A DNA stretch of 64,000 bases from an uncultured Lachnospiraceae bacterium (GTDB lineage Bacteria > Bacillota > Clostridia > Lachnospirales > Lachnospiraceae): the NCBI GenBank assembly GCA_900319245.1, contig ONNQ01000001.1:1-64000 (forward strand), written 5' to 3'. Positions 18,727 to 27,744 of this stretch are shown piece by piece (positions within the stretch are counted from its first letter, which is position 1; the number at the start of each line of letters is the position of its first letter). The notes beneath the pieces are model-generated. The model did not search any database, had not been told where the DNA came from, and saw only the letters and a program-made list of their open reading frames with translations. The position numbers were made by a program, and so were the translations under genes.

Positions 18727-18755
18727 ATTTTACACAATCGAAAAACGGTTGTCAA
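18727..18755 (-). promoter_or_regulatory. trxA promoter
   Basis: On the - strand, TTGACA (18755-18750) and TAAAAT (18732-18727) are 17 bases apart. The divergent CoA-transferase gene has a TATAAT at 18791-18796 but no clear -35. Confidence 0.8.
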
Positions 18756-18885
18756 CAGGAATCGTAGATGATTTCGCATAATAGTTGTTGTATAATAACA
18801 CTATACGATATTTTGGCACAGAAGTAGAAGACAATCTGTGCCGGATCGCACTATCAAGGAAGTACAAGGATCGGAGGAATCAAAA

Positions 18886-20229
18886 ATGAGCTATGCAGAA
18901 GAGTATAAGCAGAAACTTGTGACTGCTGAGCAGGCGGCCGCTGTGATTCAGGACGGTGACTGGGTTGATTACGGCTGGTGTGCCACAACGAACGTAGCAG
19001 TAGACAGAGAGCTTGCCAAGAGAATGCCGCAGATGCACGACGTGCAGATTTATGGCGGAATCCTGATGCACGCACCTGCGATCTTCCAGATTGAGAACCC
19101 GCAGGAGCACTTTACATGGAACAGCTGGCACATGAATGGCGTAGAGAGAAAGATGGCTTCGACCGGACTGAGCTTCTACGGCCCGCTGAAGTATTCCGAG
19201 CTCCCCCGCTATTATCTGGACAGAGAGGATCCGCTGGATGTGGCGATCATGCAGGTTGGTCCCATGGACAGACACGGATACTTTAACCTCGGCCCCAGCG
19301 CCAGCCACACCTATGCGGTTGTGCAGATGGCCAAGAAGGTCATTGTAGAAGTCAATGAAAACATGCCGATCTGCCTGGGCGACAGAACCGCCTATGTGCA
19401 CATCAGCGACGTTGATATGATCGTCGAGGGCGACAACACACCGATCGATGCAATGCCTCCGGCAAAGCCCGGCACAGATGTCGACAAGGCGGTGGCAAAG
19501 CTGGTCGTTGAGAGAATCCCCAACGGCGCATGCCTGCAGCTCGGAATCGGCGGAATGCCCAATGCGATCGGCAAGATGATCGCAGAGTCCGACCTCAAGG
19601 ATCTGGGTATCCACACCGAGATGTATGTCGACGCATTCGTAGATATGGCGGAAGCCGGCAAGATCACAGGCGCCCACAAGAACATCGACAGAGGCCTGCA
19701 GACCTATGCGTTCGGCGCAGGTACCAAGAAGATGTATGATTACCTGGATGGAAACCCGGAGTGCAAGAGCGCGTCCGTTGACTATGTCAATAACGTGAAG
19801 CAGATTGGCGCACTGGACAACTTTATTTCCATCAACAACGCGGTTGACTGCGACCTGTACGGACAGATCAACGCAGAGAGCGCCGGCACCAAGAACATCT
19901 CCGGCGCGGGCGGACAGCTCGACTTCGTCATCGGTGCATATGCGTCCAGAGGTGGAAAGTCCTTCATCTGCATGTCCTCTACATTTACAGACAAGCAGGG
20001 CAATCTTGTGAGCCGCATCCGTCCTACACTTGCAAACGGCAGTATCGTCACCGATACACGCGCGAACTCCATGTATATTGTGACGGAGTACGGTATTGCG
20101 ATGATGAAGGGCCGCACAACATGGCAGAGAGCCGAGGACCTGATTAATATCGCGCACCCTCAGTTCAGAGACCAGCTGATCGCAGAGGCAGAGAAGATGC
20201 ACATCTGGAGACGCAGCAATAAGAGATAA
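18886..20229 (+). CDS. Butyryl-CoA:acetate CoA-transferase-like enzyme
   Basis: Acetyl-CoA hydrolase/transferase family. 447 residues, the length of butyryl-CoA:acetate CoA-transferases of butyrate-forming Lachnospiraceae, which also share the WVDYGWC, NSWHM and YSELPRYY segments. The catalytic Glu is Glu245 in GIHTEMYVD; the CoA-binding glycine motif is [10 protein letters not shown]. It would move CoA from butyryl-CoA (or propionyl- or 4-hydroxybutyryl-CoA) to acetate; acyl specificity cannot be fixed by reading. The start at 18886 follows GGAGG; a frame open from 18838 has no ribosome site. Monocistronic, with its own terminator. Confidence 0.88.
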   Translation: MSYAEEYKQKLVTAEQAAAVIQDGDWVDYGWCATTNVAVDRELAKRMPQMHDVQIYGGILMHAPAIFQIENPQEHFTWNSWHMNGVERKMASTGLSFYGPLKYSELPRYYLDREDPLDVAIMQVGPMDRHGYFNLGPSASHTYAVVQMAKKVIVEVNENMPICLGDRTAYVHISDVDMIVEGDNTPIDAMPPAKPGTDVDKAVAKLVVERIPNGACLQLGIGGMPNAIGKMIAESDLKDLGIHTEMYVDAFVDMAEAGKITGAHKNIDRGLQTYAFGAGTKKMYDYLDGNPECKSASVDYVNNVKQIGALDNFISINNAVDCDLYGQINAESAGTKNISGAGGQLDFVIGAYASRGGKSFICMSSTFTDKQGNLVSRIRPTLANGSIVTDTRANSMYIVTEYGIAMMKGRTTWQRAEDLINIAHPQFRDQLIAEAEKMHIWRRSNKR

Positions 20230-20290
20230 TCGCCATACATAAGAAGAGGCGCCGGGGACAAGAGCCCCTTTATACTCGATGAGACAGGAT

Positions 20291-20320
20291 GAGACCGCGT
20301 ACAGCGCGGTCTCTTCTTTA
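20291..20320 (+). terminator. Terminator after the CoA-transferase
   Basis: GAGACCGCG (20291-20299) pairs with CGCGGTCTC (20305-20313), with a T-rich tail TTCTTTAT. Confidence 0.85.
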
Positions 20321-20423
20321 TCATAGACGATATAGGATATAGGAAGGCGCCATGTAACGGTCCTTGGGAAATTGTGCAATAAGACTGAAAAATCAGACAA
20401 TATAAAAATTGCCGATTAATTAA

Positions 20424-20451
20424 TTGACAATTACAGGGTTTCGTGTAAAAT
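20424..20451 (+). promoter_or_regulatory. Promoter in the intergenic region before the second two-component system
   Basis: TTGACA (20424-20429) and TAAAAT (20446-20451) are 16 bases apart. A start near 20458 would transcribe the candidate RNA that follows. A second TATAAT at 20629-20634 with a weak -35 may serve the response regulator. Confidence 0.65.
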
Positions 20452-20457
20452 TAAAGT

Positions 20458-20600
20458 ATCAAATAAATCCAAGGAGGTACGGTCCAAAGTACAATTAAAT
20501 CATTTTCCTAAGTGGTAAACTAAAAGATTGGAGGTACAATCCATTGGACAAGAACCACTGAAAAGGGGTGTTGAGCAATATGTTCGGCATCCCTTTTCTC
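20458..20600 (+). ncRNA. Candidate small RNA or leader with two GGAGGTAC repeats and a long hairpin
   Basis: The 524-base stretch 20230-20753 has no convincing protein gene. After the promoter, GGAGGTACGGTCCA (20473-20486) and GGAGGTACAATCCA (20530-20543) are repeated 57 bases apart, each able to form a small GGA..TCC stem. A 17-bp hairpin follows (20561-20577 with 20581-20597, three-base loop, some G:T pairs). No start codon sits correctly after the first repeat. An ATG inside the hairpin would give only 17 residues. It could be a discrete RNA of about 140 bases or a leader of the response regulator gene. Not matched to a known family. Confidence 0.4.
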
Positions 20601-20753
20601 ATGAGTGGAATTCAATCTGTTTATAGAGTATAATGTTATACACGACAAAGTCACAAATATCCCTGTTGTTGGGGGATGCGTGTAGAAGAACAGCGGGATG
20701 CAAGGCACAGGAGTTTGTTTGAAAATGTATTCAGAGGAGACTGAAGGGTACCT

Positions 20754-21455
20754 ATGAAGGATACAATATTGATCGTTGAAGACGATCAGGATATACGTAC
20801 GATTATTACGATTTTGCTAAACAGGGAAGGATACAATACGCTGCAGGCAGCAACCGGAGAGGAGGCGCTGGCGCAAGTGCCCCAAAGGCCGGATCTGATC
20901 ATACTGGACGTCATGCTGCCGGACCTCGATGGATATGAGGTTTGTCGCCGGATCCGCAAGGATTCACTGGCACCGGTCCTTTTTTTGACAGCCAAAAGCG
21001 GATTGCATGACAAGACGCAAGGATTGGAGGCCGGCGGCGACGACTATCTGGTCAAGCCCTTCTTCCAGGAAGAGCTGCTTGCGAGGATCCGGGCCCTTCT
21101 GCGGCGATATGAGAAATATCGGGGCAAAGAAGAGACGGAGCCTGAGGTGCAGTACATAGAAGCCGGATGCTTTCTTGTCAGTAAAGATTTTAACGAAGTG
21201 ACCAAGAATGGAGAAGCGATCGACATGACGGATATTGAGTACAAGATTTTCCGGCTGCTTGTACAATACCGCAACAAGATCTTTTCTATTCAGAATATTT
21301 ATGAGAGTGTCTGGGAAAAACCGTATTTTTACGACGCCAACAATACTGTGATGGTCCATATCCGGAGGCTGCGCATGGCGGTGGAGGATGATCCCAGGCA
21401 TCCATCCTACATACGGACGGAGTGGGGGAGAGGATACCGGTTTGTCTGCGAATAA
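20754..21455 (+). CDS. OmpR-family response regulator, second system
   Basis: 233 residues. The receiver domain has phospho-acceptor Asp52 in LDVMLPD and the conserved Lys in VKPFF. The winged-helix output domain has MTDIEYKIFRLL and VMVHIRRLR. GAAGGG precedes the ATG. The kinase gene overlaps its 3' end. Arrangement and kinase type resemble VanR/VanS-like clostridial systems, but no resistance genes are adjacent. Confidence 0.94.
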   Translation: MKDTILIVEDDQDIRTIITILLNREGYNTLQAATGEEALAQVPQRPDLIILDVMLPDLDGYEVCRRIRKDSLAPVLFLTAKSGLHDKTQGLEAGGDDYLVKPFFQEELLARIRALLRRYEKYRGKEETEPEVQYIEAGCFLVSKDFNEVTKNGEAIDMTDIEYKIFRLLVQYRNKIFSIQNIYESVWEKPYFYDANNTVMVHIRRLRMAVEDDPRHPSYIRTEWGRGYRFVCE

Positions 21456-22422
21456 ATGGATGATCATGAAGAAGCTCGGTTTGCTGATGGCACTTGCCCT
21501 TGCAGCGGCTGCGGGCTTTTTTGTTATTGCCTGTATCATAGAGGAGAAGTTTAGTATACGGGCACTGCCGTTTGTGATCATGGCGTCTGTGATCGTTTTT
21601 TTGTGTATTGTGATCATTGGAATTAAGCGGGAAGTGGATTACATTCATGTGATCAACAAGGAGATTCAGGTGCTTGAAGGCGGTGATCTGTCGCGGGAGA
21701 TCACAATCCGCGGCAGTGACGAAGTGACCATGCTCGCGGAGAGTATCGATGAGTTTCGAAAGAGCATGAAGAACCAGCTTAGCATGATCGAAAAGCTGGA
21801 GGAAAGCAACCGCCTGATGGCGGCGGAGATCGCACATGATCTGAGGACGCCGCTGACAGCGCTGATCATGTATCTGGATTTTGCCTCGGGTAAGATCGGA
21901 GACCGGGAGCCGCAGGCAGAAGAATATCTGGTCAAGGCGAGAGAAAAATCGGTCCGTCTCAAGAACCTGCTGGAAGAGAATTTCACATACAATACAATGC
22001 CGGATTATTTTTTGATCGAGAAGCAGCAGCTGCAGGCCTATGAGGTACTGGGAGGGTTTCTCGGTGACATGATGACGCTGCTGGAGAGTGAAGGATTTTA
22101 TGTTCGCTCGGACACCCTGTATGGGCATAGCACCATCTTGATCCAGAGAGATGCGGCGGGGCGCGTGTTCAGTAATCTTGTATCCAATATCATGAAGTAC
22201 GCGCAGCGCGATGCGGAAGTTTCCTTTTATTGCCGGGAAAAGCCGCAGTATGTGGAAGTCAGGATCAGCAATCTGGTCCGGCAGTTTGAGGAAGGAAAGC
22301 CGGAGAGCACCGGGTTTGGCGCCCGCATTGTCAAAAGACTGATGCAGGAGATGGACGGCGAGTACCAGGCGGAAGAAAAGGGCGGCGTTTATACGACGAC
22401 ACTTCGGTTTATGAAAGTGTGA
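21442..22422 (+). CDS. Two-membrane-segment histidine kinase, VanS-like, with degenerate G1 box
   Basis: About 326 residues. Two membrane segments close together (about 10-30 and 42-62) leave almost no extracellular loop, so it may sense within the membrane. HAMP-like linker; phospho-acceptor His132 in EIAHDLRTP; N box FSNLVSNIMKYA; G2 box STGFGARIVKRLM. The usual DxGxG G1 box is missing and reads SNLV, as in several VanS-like kinases. The start is probably TTG at 21442, eight bases after GAGAGG and overlapping the regulator by 14 bases; ATGs at 21460 and 21466 lack a ribosome site. Confidence 0.88.
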   Translation: MSANKWMIMKKLGLLMALALAAAAGFFVIACIIEEKFSIRALPFVIMASVIVFLCIVIIGIKREVDYIHVINKEIQVLEGGDLSREITIRGSDEVTMLAESIDEFRKSMKNQLSMIEKLEESNRLMAAEIAHDLRTPLTALIMYLDFASGKIGDREPQAEEYLVKAREKSVRLKNLLEENFTYNTMPDYFLIEKQQLQAYEVLGGFLGDMMTLLESEGFYVRSDTLYGHSTILIQRDAAGRVFSNLVSNIMKYAQRDAEVSFYCREKPQYVEVRISNLVRQFEEGKPESTGFGARIVKRLMQEMDGEYQAEEKGGVYTTTLRFMKV

Positions 22423-22456
22423 ACGTGTGAAAGATGATATAAAAAGGCTTTTTTAG

Positions 22457-22488
22457 GGACAGAGGGCGGCTTGCCCTCTGTTCTTTAC
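22457..22488 (+). terminator. Terminator after the second kinase
   Basis: GGACAGAGGGC (22457-22467) pairs with GCCCTCTGTTC (22473-22483, one G:T pair), followed by TTTAC. Confidence 0.75.
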
Positions 22489-22517
22489 TTGGCAAATAAT
22501 TGACATGATGCTATAAT
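22489..22517 (+). promoter_or_regulatory. Promoter of the NlpC/P60 gene
   Basis: TTGGCA (22489-22494) and TATAAT (22512-22517) are 17 bases apart. An imperfect inverted repeat (GGCAAATAATT near 22491 and AATTATTGCC near 22537) flanks the start site and might bind a regulator. Confidence 0.65.
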
Positions 22518-22646
22518 TATGAAAGTTGTATGACGAATTATTGCCATACAGATTAAAAATGTGAAATGTTTGTAAACTCACAGTCTGTATACGTATGGAA
22601 AGCTGGGTATAAGAGGCAGCTCGGTCCCCGGGAGAAACAGGAAACA

Positions 22647-24329
22647 GTGAAAAGAAAAGAATTACTTCATAAACTCGGAATTATGATTTTATCCGCTATG
22701 GTCATGACTGGCACAGTAGCGGCCCCCACATATATGGCGCGCGCCGGAGAGTCGAATAACGGCAGCACAGAGGGCGGGGCCGCAGAGAAGGAACCCGACG
22801 GCGGCGGAGACAACACCGGCGGAGGCGGCGATGACGGCGGCGGAGACAATACCGGAGGCGGAAGCGATGACGGCGGCGGAGACAATACCGGCGGAGGCGG
22901 CGATGACGGCGGCGGAGACAACACCGGCGGCGGAAGCGATGATGGCGGCGGAGACAATACCGGCGGAGGCGACAATTCCGGAAGTGGCAGCACGGGCGAG
23001 GGCACTGGAAGCGGAACCGGTTCTACCGGTGAGGGCGCAGGTGAAGGAAGCACCGGAGAAGTGTCAGAGACGGGTGGAACAGATTCCACAGCCGGAACCG
23101 GTGCAACCATAGATCCCACGGTCGCGGCGACAACAGAACCTGCCACAGAGGAAGAACTCGGAGAGCCGGAAGGGTACGCGGAAGCGGACAACTATGACGG
23201 CACGAATGAAGATCTGATCGCGCAGCAGCATATCGTGACGGATATGCCTGTCATCCGCAAGGATTTCCGTTTTACGACAGTAGAGAAGGTCTTTGCGTTT
23301 AGTGCGCAGGAGCTGGAGATTCTGGAGGCGCGACAAGACGGTGCGAAGGTTGTCGGTCGGATCGCCAAGAACGGCGTTCTCTACGAGCTGGAAGAGGAAG
23401 AGGGCGGCTGGATCTATGTGGAGTCCGGAACGGTGCGCGGCTTTGTGCGCGGAGAAGATCTGATCCGCGGCGAGGACGCAGACAAGATGACGGCGCTTCT
23501 CGAAAAGCAGGCGGAGAGAATTTCCAGAATGCTTCCGGAAGGAATCTCCAAGGACGCCTATTTCTTCATGGCGCAGGAGACGGTTCCCTATTATGAAAAT
23601 GCAGCGTATGCCTTCCGCAGGATCACGACAGAAGATACGGTGATCACGAAAAAGCCGGCGCTCGCCAAGGCAGAGACCGGCATTATGGAAGAATGCGGCG
23701 AAGAGGCTCGGGAAGTCGGCAAACTCATGGAGGGCAGCCTTTGCTATGTGATTGAGGATGCCGGTGAGGGATGGTTGTTTGTGGAGTCCGGCGATGTGCG
23801 CGGCTTTGTGAAGGAATCTGCGCTGGACAAGAGCGGCGCAGCCGAGGCGAAGGTGAAAGAGGCTGGTGAGGATGCGCTGGACACGGCCGTGGAGGAGATC
23901 AAACCGGCTGACAACAAGGCGACCTACTACACCATCACATCCATTAAGGAAGGCGCCAGATATAACGAAGTGAGAGAAAAGATCCTGGAGAAGGCACTTT
24001 CCTGCGTTGGAAACCCGTACGTGTGGGGTGGAACGAGTCTCACCCATGGCGCAGACTGTTCCGGATTCGTGCAGTCGCTTTATGCGCTGTTCGGCTATCA
24101 TCTGCCCAGAGTAGCGGCGGCCCAGTCACGCGTGGGAACGCAGATTCCTGTGAGCGACGCGGCGCCCGGCGATCTGATCTTCTTTGCAAGAAACGGATAT
24201 GTCTATCATGTCGCGATGTATGCAGGAGACGGGAAGACCGTGGAGGCATACAGCAGTGCATATGGCATCATTACCAAAGAACTGAGTGAACGCAATGCGG
24301 TGTGGGCGACAAGAATCATAGAGGATTAA
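22647..24329 (+). CDS. Secreted NlpC/P60 peptidoglycan hydrolase with SH3 domains and a Gly/Asp repeat
   Basis: About 560 residues from the GTG at 22647, which gives a compact signal peptide (MKRKELLHKL.. to about residue 33). Then a low-complexity region of 12-residue GGGDNTGGG[G/S]DD units (about 52-108), a Ser/Thr/Gly/Glu linker, two bacterial SH3 domains (about 200-275 and 350-400, each ending ..VESG..RGFV), and a C-terminal NlpC/P60 domain with catalytic Cys in ADCSGF and His in YVYHVAMY. Cleaves peptidoglycan stem peptides outside the membrane. An ATG at 22566 is in frame but has no ribosome site and would spoil the signal peptide. Confidence 0.9.
   Translation: MKRKELLHKLGIMILSAMVMTGTVAAPTYMARAGESNNGSTEGGAAEKEPDGGGDNTGGGGDDGGGDNTGGGSDDGGGDNTGGGGDDGGGDNTGGGSDDGGGDNTGGGDNSGSGSTGEGTGSGTGSTGEGAGEGSTGEVSETGGTDSTAGTGATIDPTVAATTEPATEEELGEPEGYAEADNYDGTNEDLIAQQHIVTDMPVIRKDFRFTTVEKVFAFSAQELEILEARQDGAKVVGRIAKNGVLYELEEEEGGWIYVESGTVRGFVRGEDLIRGEDADKMTALLEKQAERISRMLPEGISKDAYFFMAQETVPYYENAAYAFRRITTEDTVITKKPALAKAETGIMEECGEEAREVGKLMEGSLCYVIEDAGEGWLFVESGDVRGFVKESALDKSGAAEAKVKEAGEDALDTAVEEIKPADNKATYYTITSIKEGARYNEVREKILEKALSCVGNPYVWGGTSLTHGADCSGFVQSLYALFGYHLPRVAAAQSRVGTQIPVSDAAPGDLIFFARNGYVYHVAMYAGDGKTVEAYSSAYGIITKELSERNAVWATRIIED
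22800..22970 (+). repeat. In-frame 36-bp tandem repeat
   Basis: Nearly five copies of a 36-bp unit encoding GGGDNTGGG plus GDD or SDD. The G and S variants alternate, giving a 72-bp higher-order period. Copies differ at only a few bases, suggesting recent expansion. Length change by slippage would keep the frame. Confidence 0.9.
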
Positions 24330-24337
24330 AAGTAGAA

Positions 24338-24380
24338 AAGGGGTATGTCACAGGAGAAAGTGACATACCCCTTCTTTATT
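24338..24380. terminator. Bidirectional terminator
   Basis: AAGGGGTATGTCA (24338-24350) pairs perfectly with TGACATACCCCTT (24361-24373). T-rich tails are present on both strands, between the convergent NlpC/P60 and YfhO genes. Confidence 0.85.
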
Positions 24381-24390
24381 TTGGCAAATT

Positions 24391-27300
24391 TTACGCAGGC
24401 GCACCGGCGGGTTCTTCTGCCGGTTCTGCATCAGTCGCCGCTGCGGGCTCCTCCACAGGAACGACAGTCTTCCTGCGGCGCGCACGGTGCGACAGGATAA
24501 TCCAAAGGATGAAGAGCAGGATGCCCGCAGCGGTCAGGCATGCGCCATACAGAAGGCCGGGCGTCGCATAGCGAAGCTCAATTGTGTGGTGCCCCGGCGT
24601 GAGCCAGAGTCCCATGTTCATGATGTTTACTTTTTCAAGTGCCGCCGGGGACCCGTCCACATAGGCGCGCCATCCCTTGGAATAGGGAATGGTGAGGCAT
24701 AGCAGCTTGTTCTCGGAAACCGTGATCTCTCCGGTGACGCCGGCTGAGACATAACTGGAAGGATCCTGGTGGATATTGACGTTTTCAAGAGACTCGGCGG
24801 CGAGGGCCGCAATCTTATTTTCGTAGCCGGCCAGGGGCTCGGATACCACGGAGAAGGTATCAAAGTGGTAGATGCCCGTTTTGGGGAAGGTCACTACAAT
24901 GGAGGAAATCTCCTTGCCGACGGTATAGGAATTGAGCAGGAAATCCTGACGGCCGGAGTAGAACTGCTCGTTACTTGGAAGAATGTAATTGACTTCGTTC
25001 TGCGTGACGACTTCCTGGCCCTGCTTGAATTCTGCGCCGATTTTGATATTTTTGGTCTCCGGATTTGCCTCGATCCCTCTCCACATCACATACTTCTGAT
25101 AATTCGTTCTGGATGCGAGCATGTCCGACGTATAGAGATTATTCGGGTCGAACTGCGGGTCGTCGGAGAAGATCTGGAAATCGTTACTCGGCGTGAACTG
25201 CACGTTCTTCATATAGAGATAGCATTCGCCTTCTGTAATAGGAGCAAAGGAAAGCGCAACCTGCGCATCGCCTCTTGTGACGACAAAGGTCTGCGCATCC
25301 GTCTGCACGACGTCCTGGGAAAGCGGCGCAGACGTAAACTCAATTTCTTTGCAGTCAAGGCGCCCCGCGAGCTCCTCTACGGAACCGGGCGTCTCCAGAT
25401 TGTTGGTGGATTCTGTCACGGCATAGGAGAGCAGGATCTCCTGACGCTGCGCAGGCGTCATCGCATCGAATTTGGCCCGGCTGATTGTCTTATTATAGGT
25501 GTAGCCCAGAGGAAGCGGCTGCTGGTTTTGGTACACGGCTTTTGCCGAGGACATGTCCAGCGGCGTATCCGCATAGCCGGCAGGGAGCTTTTCAGGATGC
25601 AGGCAGTAGAGGTACTGTACGGATGCCAGTTCGTTTAAGATGGCTCTTCCGTCCAGATTGGTGAACTGCCAGGCATTGTTGTTGACGTCCGAAACGCCCA
25701 GCGCCTCCAGATATTCCAGGACATAGGAGTTATTGACGCTCCAGAAAGACTGGGTCGTCGAGAGACCGTTCAAAATAGAACTGTTTTGATACCAATATCC
25801 GGGCTCCGTGTTGGAGACCCTTGTAAACGAGTCGCTCTTAAATCCGATCGTGGAGGCAATCTGCGAGGTGTCGTTGAGCCAGAAGTTTTTGTTATTGGCG
25901 GGGGAGGCGCCGGAACCGCTTCTAAGAGGCGCAAGGCTCTCCAGGTCCTTGTAGGATTCAATGCGATTGTTGTCGTCCACCGGAAGCTCGTAGACGTCGG
26001 GGTAGTTTTTGGCAATACCGTTGACACAGATGCCGGCGATGGTCAGGAAGAGAATGGAGCGCTGCGCCCTGTTAAACTTCTTCACGCTGCGGGCGGATTC
26101 CTCATACTGCGCTTTCTGGGACTGCAGAAGATGAAGGAGCGTCATGCAGGTGAGGATGAAAGGCGCAAGGAAATAGAAATCTCTTGTATAGGCCAAAACA
26201 AAGCAAAGGATCACGTATAGGGTAAGCCCCATGGTCATAAAGCGCTTGGAGTGGTCGCTCAGCGTGAACAGGGCGGGCCACAGCTCCGCTACCAGCATGC
26301 CGATCATCGCGGAATAGGCCCAGCACCAGCGGTTAATGGGATAGGAAAAGCCGTTGGTGAGATAGCCGAACGCGGGGATGAACAGCAGGGCCGTATACAG
26401 AATAAACTGCAGGCGAAGCTTCAGGTGCCCTTTGATGCTGAACAGAAGGAAGGCGCACAGAAGCGCCGTGCCCGCGTAGCAGAGCGCGCCGTATTCCAGC
26501 TCTATGCAGGAAAGAAAGCTCTCCGGGAGCTGGCGGCAGGTGCGGCTCTCATAGAAGAGATGGATGGCCGGTTTGAGTGATACGCGCGAATTCCCCAGTA
26601 CAGTCTGCGCCATGGGAAGAAGGATCACGCCGCCCATCGCGACGCCGACCGTGCCTGCAGCAAACATGGTAATGATCTCAAGAAGACGGCGCTTCCACTC
26701 CCCCTTTGCAAACGGGATATAGCGGAATAATGCATACAGGACCGCCATGAGGACAATGCTGACAATAAAGTAGAAATTGCTGACGGTTGCAAGGCAGATG
26801 GAGAGAATGAAGAGCCAGGGCTTTCCACCGTCGCGGACCTTCTCGATGCCCAAAAGGACGAGCGGGAAGATGATCAGCGCATTGAGGAAAATCGGCTGAC
26901 CGAAGCAGGTGATTAGTGAAAATCCGCAGAATGTGTAGATCAGAGCGCCTGCGAGGCAGCCCTTGTCGTGGTCGGCCTTAGGCCAGCGGAAACGGCAGAG
27001 GGCGCTGAAGGCAAGTCCCGTACAGTAGTTTTTGACAAGGATCAAAAGACAATAAAACAGATAGATCCATCGGGCGGGCACCAGTGCGCTTATAAGATAA
27101 AAAGGATCGCCCACGCCGTAGTAGGCGAGCGTCGTCATAGCGTCGGAGCCATAGCCAATTGCAAAGGAATAGTTGGAGATGGCCTTAAAATTGCCATGGA
27201 GAAGAGCGCGCAGGGTCTGCCGATACCATCTGGAAATATAGACCATGGCCTTGAGGTGCTGGGTATAGGAGTCATGCTCCCATACGAAGCTCTTTTTCAT

Positions 27301-27399
27301 GACCAGGAAAGGCGCATAGATGACCAGCGCAGTGATCAAAAAGAGCAGTGTATAACGGAGATAGTAGGATACCCGGTTCTTTACGGATGTAGTTCTCAT
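24391..27399 (-). CDS. YfhO-family membrane protein, second copy
   Basis: 1002 residues. An N-terminal membrane segment (about 13-33) is followed by MKKSFVWEHDSYTQHLKAM, an acidic first loop with the GT-C-like Asp, then about a dozen membrane segments to residue ~480, a long extracytoplasmic domain, and a last membrane segment near 955-980. The soluble part ends ..LTIPYSKGWRAYVDG, closely like LTIPYSQGWTAYVNG in the copy at 2949-5687, so the two are paralogues. Probable role: sugar transfer onto a surface polymer. GGGAGG precedes the ATG. Pro/Ala/Glu-rich tail at the C terminus. Confidence 0.88.
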   Translation of the reverse strand: MRTTSVKNRVSYYLRYTLLFLITALVIYAPFLVMKKSFVWEHDSYTQHLKAMVYISRWYRQTLRALLHGNFKAISNYSFAIGYGSDAMTTLAYYGVGDPFYLISALVPARWIYLFYCLLILVKNYCTGLAFSALCRFRWPKADHDKGCLAGALIYTFCGFSLITCFGQPIFLNALIIFPLVLLGIEKVRDGGKPWLFILSICLATVSNFYFIVSIVLMAVLYALFRYIPFAKGEWKRRLLEIITMFAAGTVGVAMGGVILLPMAQTVLGNSRVSLKPAIHLFYESRTCRQLPESFLSCIELEYGALCYAGTALLCAFLLFSIKGHLKLRLQFILYTALLFIPAFGYLTNGFSYPINRWCWAYSAMIGMLVAELWPALFTLSDHSKRFMTMGLTLYVILCFVLAYTRDFYFLAPFILTCMTLLHLLQSQKAQYEESARSVKKFNRAQRSILFLTIAGICVNGIAKNYPDVYELPVDDNNRIESYKDLESLAPLRSGSGASPANNKNFWLNDTSQIASTIGFKSDSFTRVSNTEPGYWYQNSSILNGLSTTQSFWSVNNSYVLEYLEALGVSDVNNNAWQFTNLDGRAILNELASVQYLYCLHPEKLPAGYADTPLDMSSAKAVYQNQQPLPLGYTYNKTISRAKFDAMTPAQRQEILLSYAVTESTNNLETPGSVEELAGRLDCKEIEFTSAPLSQDVVQTDAQTFVVTRGDAQVALSFAPITEGECYLYMKNVQFTPSNDFQIFSDDPQFDPNNLYTSDMLASRTNYQKYVMWRGIEANPETKNIKIGAEFKQGQEVVTQNEVNYILPSNEQFYSGRQDFLLNSYTVGKEISSIVVTFPKTGIYHFDTFSVVSEPLAGYENKIAALAAESLENVNIHQDPSSYVSAGVTGEITVSENKLLCLTIPYSKGWRAYVDGSPAALEKVNIMNMGLWLTPGHHTIELRYATPGLLYGACLTAAGILLFILWIILSHRARRRKTVVPVEEPAAATDAEPAEEPAGAPA

Positions 27400-27451
27400 T
27401 GGAAACCTCCCGTTACAATTCTTCCAAGTATCTTACCATATTTACATGTAT

Positions 27452-27575
27452 AAAAAAAGAGAACACGAGGGGGACGCCCCGGCGGCTGTCGGGGCCCGTA
27501 TCCCCTTTCGCCGCCGGCAGGCGTTCTCCTTGCGTGGCTGTCAGGGGTTCAGCCCCATTTAGCCGCGGTGTTCTC
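27452..27575 (-). ncRNA. Highly structured RNA end with U-tract, terminator and possible switching element
   Basis: Read on the - strand, nested helices precede a seven-T tract: GAGAA/TTCTC, ACGCC/GGCGT, CCGGCGGC/GCCGCCGG and GGGG/CCCC within 27459-27528. A separate hairpin GGGG..CCCC (27544-27556) sits inside an AGCCGC/GTGGCT helix. GTGTTCTC complement at 27459-27466 can pair either with GAGAACGCC (27520-27528) or, perfectly over eight bases, with GAGAACAC (27568-27575), so two exclusive folds exist. It contains the stop codon of the 61-aa gene. At the least it is that gene's terminator; the size and alternative pairing suggest attenuation or a stable RNA. Confidence 0.5.
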
Positions 27576-27744
27576 TGTGGTATTTCATATAATGATCCAT
27601 GACCGAACTGCTGTCTCCGGAAATAGCAACAGGAGCAGCATGGAACAGGTTTCTGAGTCTTCTAAACCAGCCTGGAATTCCACCGCCGGATCGCGCTGTA
27701 CCCGGTCTGCTGCCGGCTGGTCCGATCAGCTTTCCTTGTGTCAT
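27559..27744 (-). CDS. Small basic protein, unknown
   Basis: 61 residues starting MTQGKLIGPAGSRPG, rich in Gly, Arg and His, ending HYMKYHREHRG. There is no clear membrane segment; RRLRNLFHAAPVAI could form an amphipathic helix. A very strong AAAGGAGG stands eight bases before the ATG at 27744, and a GGCGGA/TCCGCC hairpin (27782-27802) lies in the leader, so translation looks intended. The 3' end runs into the structured RNA. Not recognised as any family. It may instead be a regulatory leader peptide. Confidence 0.5.
   Translation of the reverse strand: MTQGKLIGPAGSRPGTARSGGGIPGWFRRLRNLFHAAPVAISGDSSSVMDHYMKYHREHRG

Noticed and set aside
20580-20633. 17-residue peptide beginning inside the long hairpin
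   Set aside because: Its start codon is in the loop and stem, it is very short, and the RNA structure is the better explanation.
22800-22970. Possible CRISPR array, because of 36-base periodicity
   Set aside because: There are no unique spacers; the whole period is repeated and encodes an in-frame Gly/Asp repeat.
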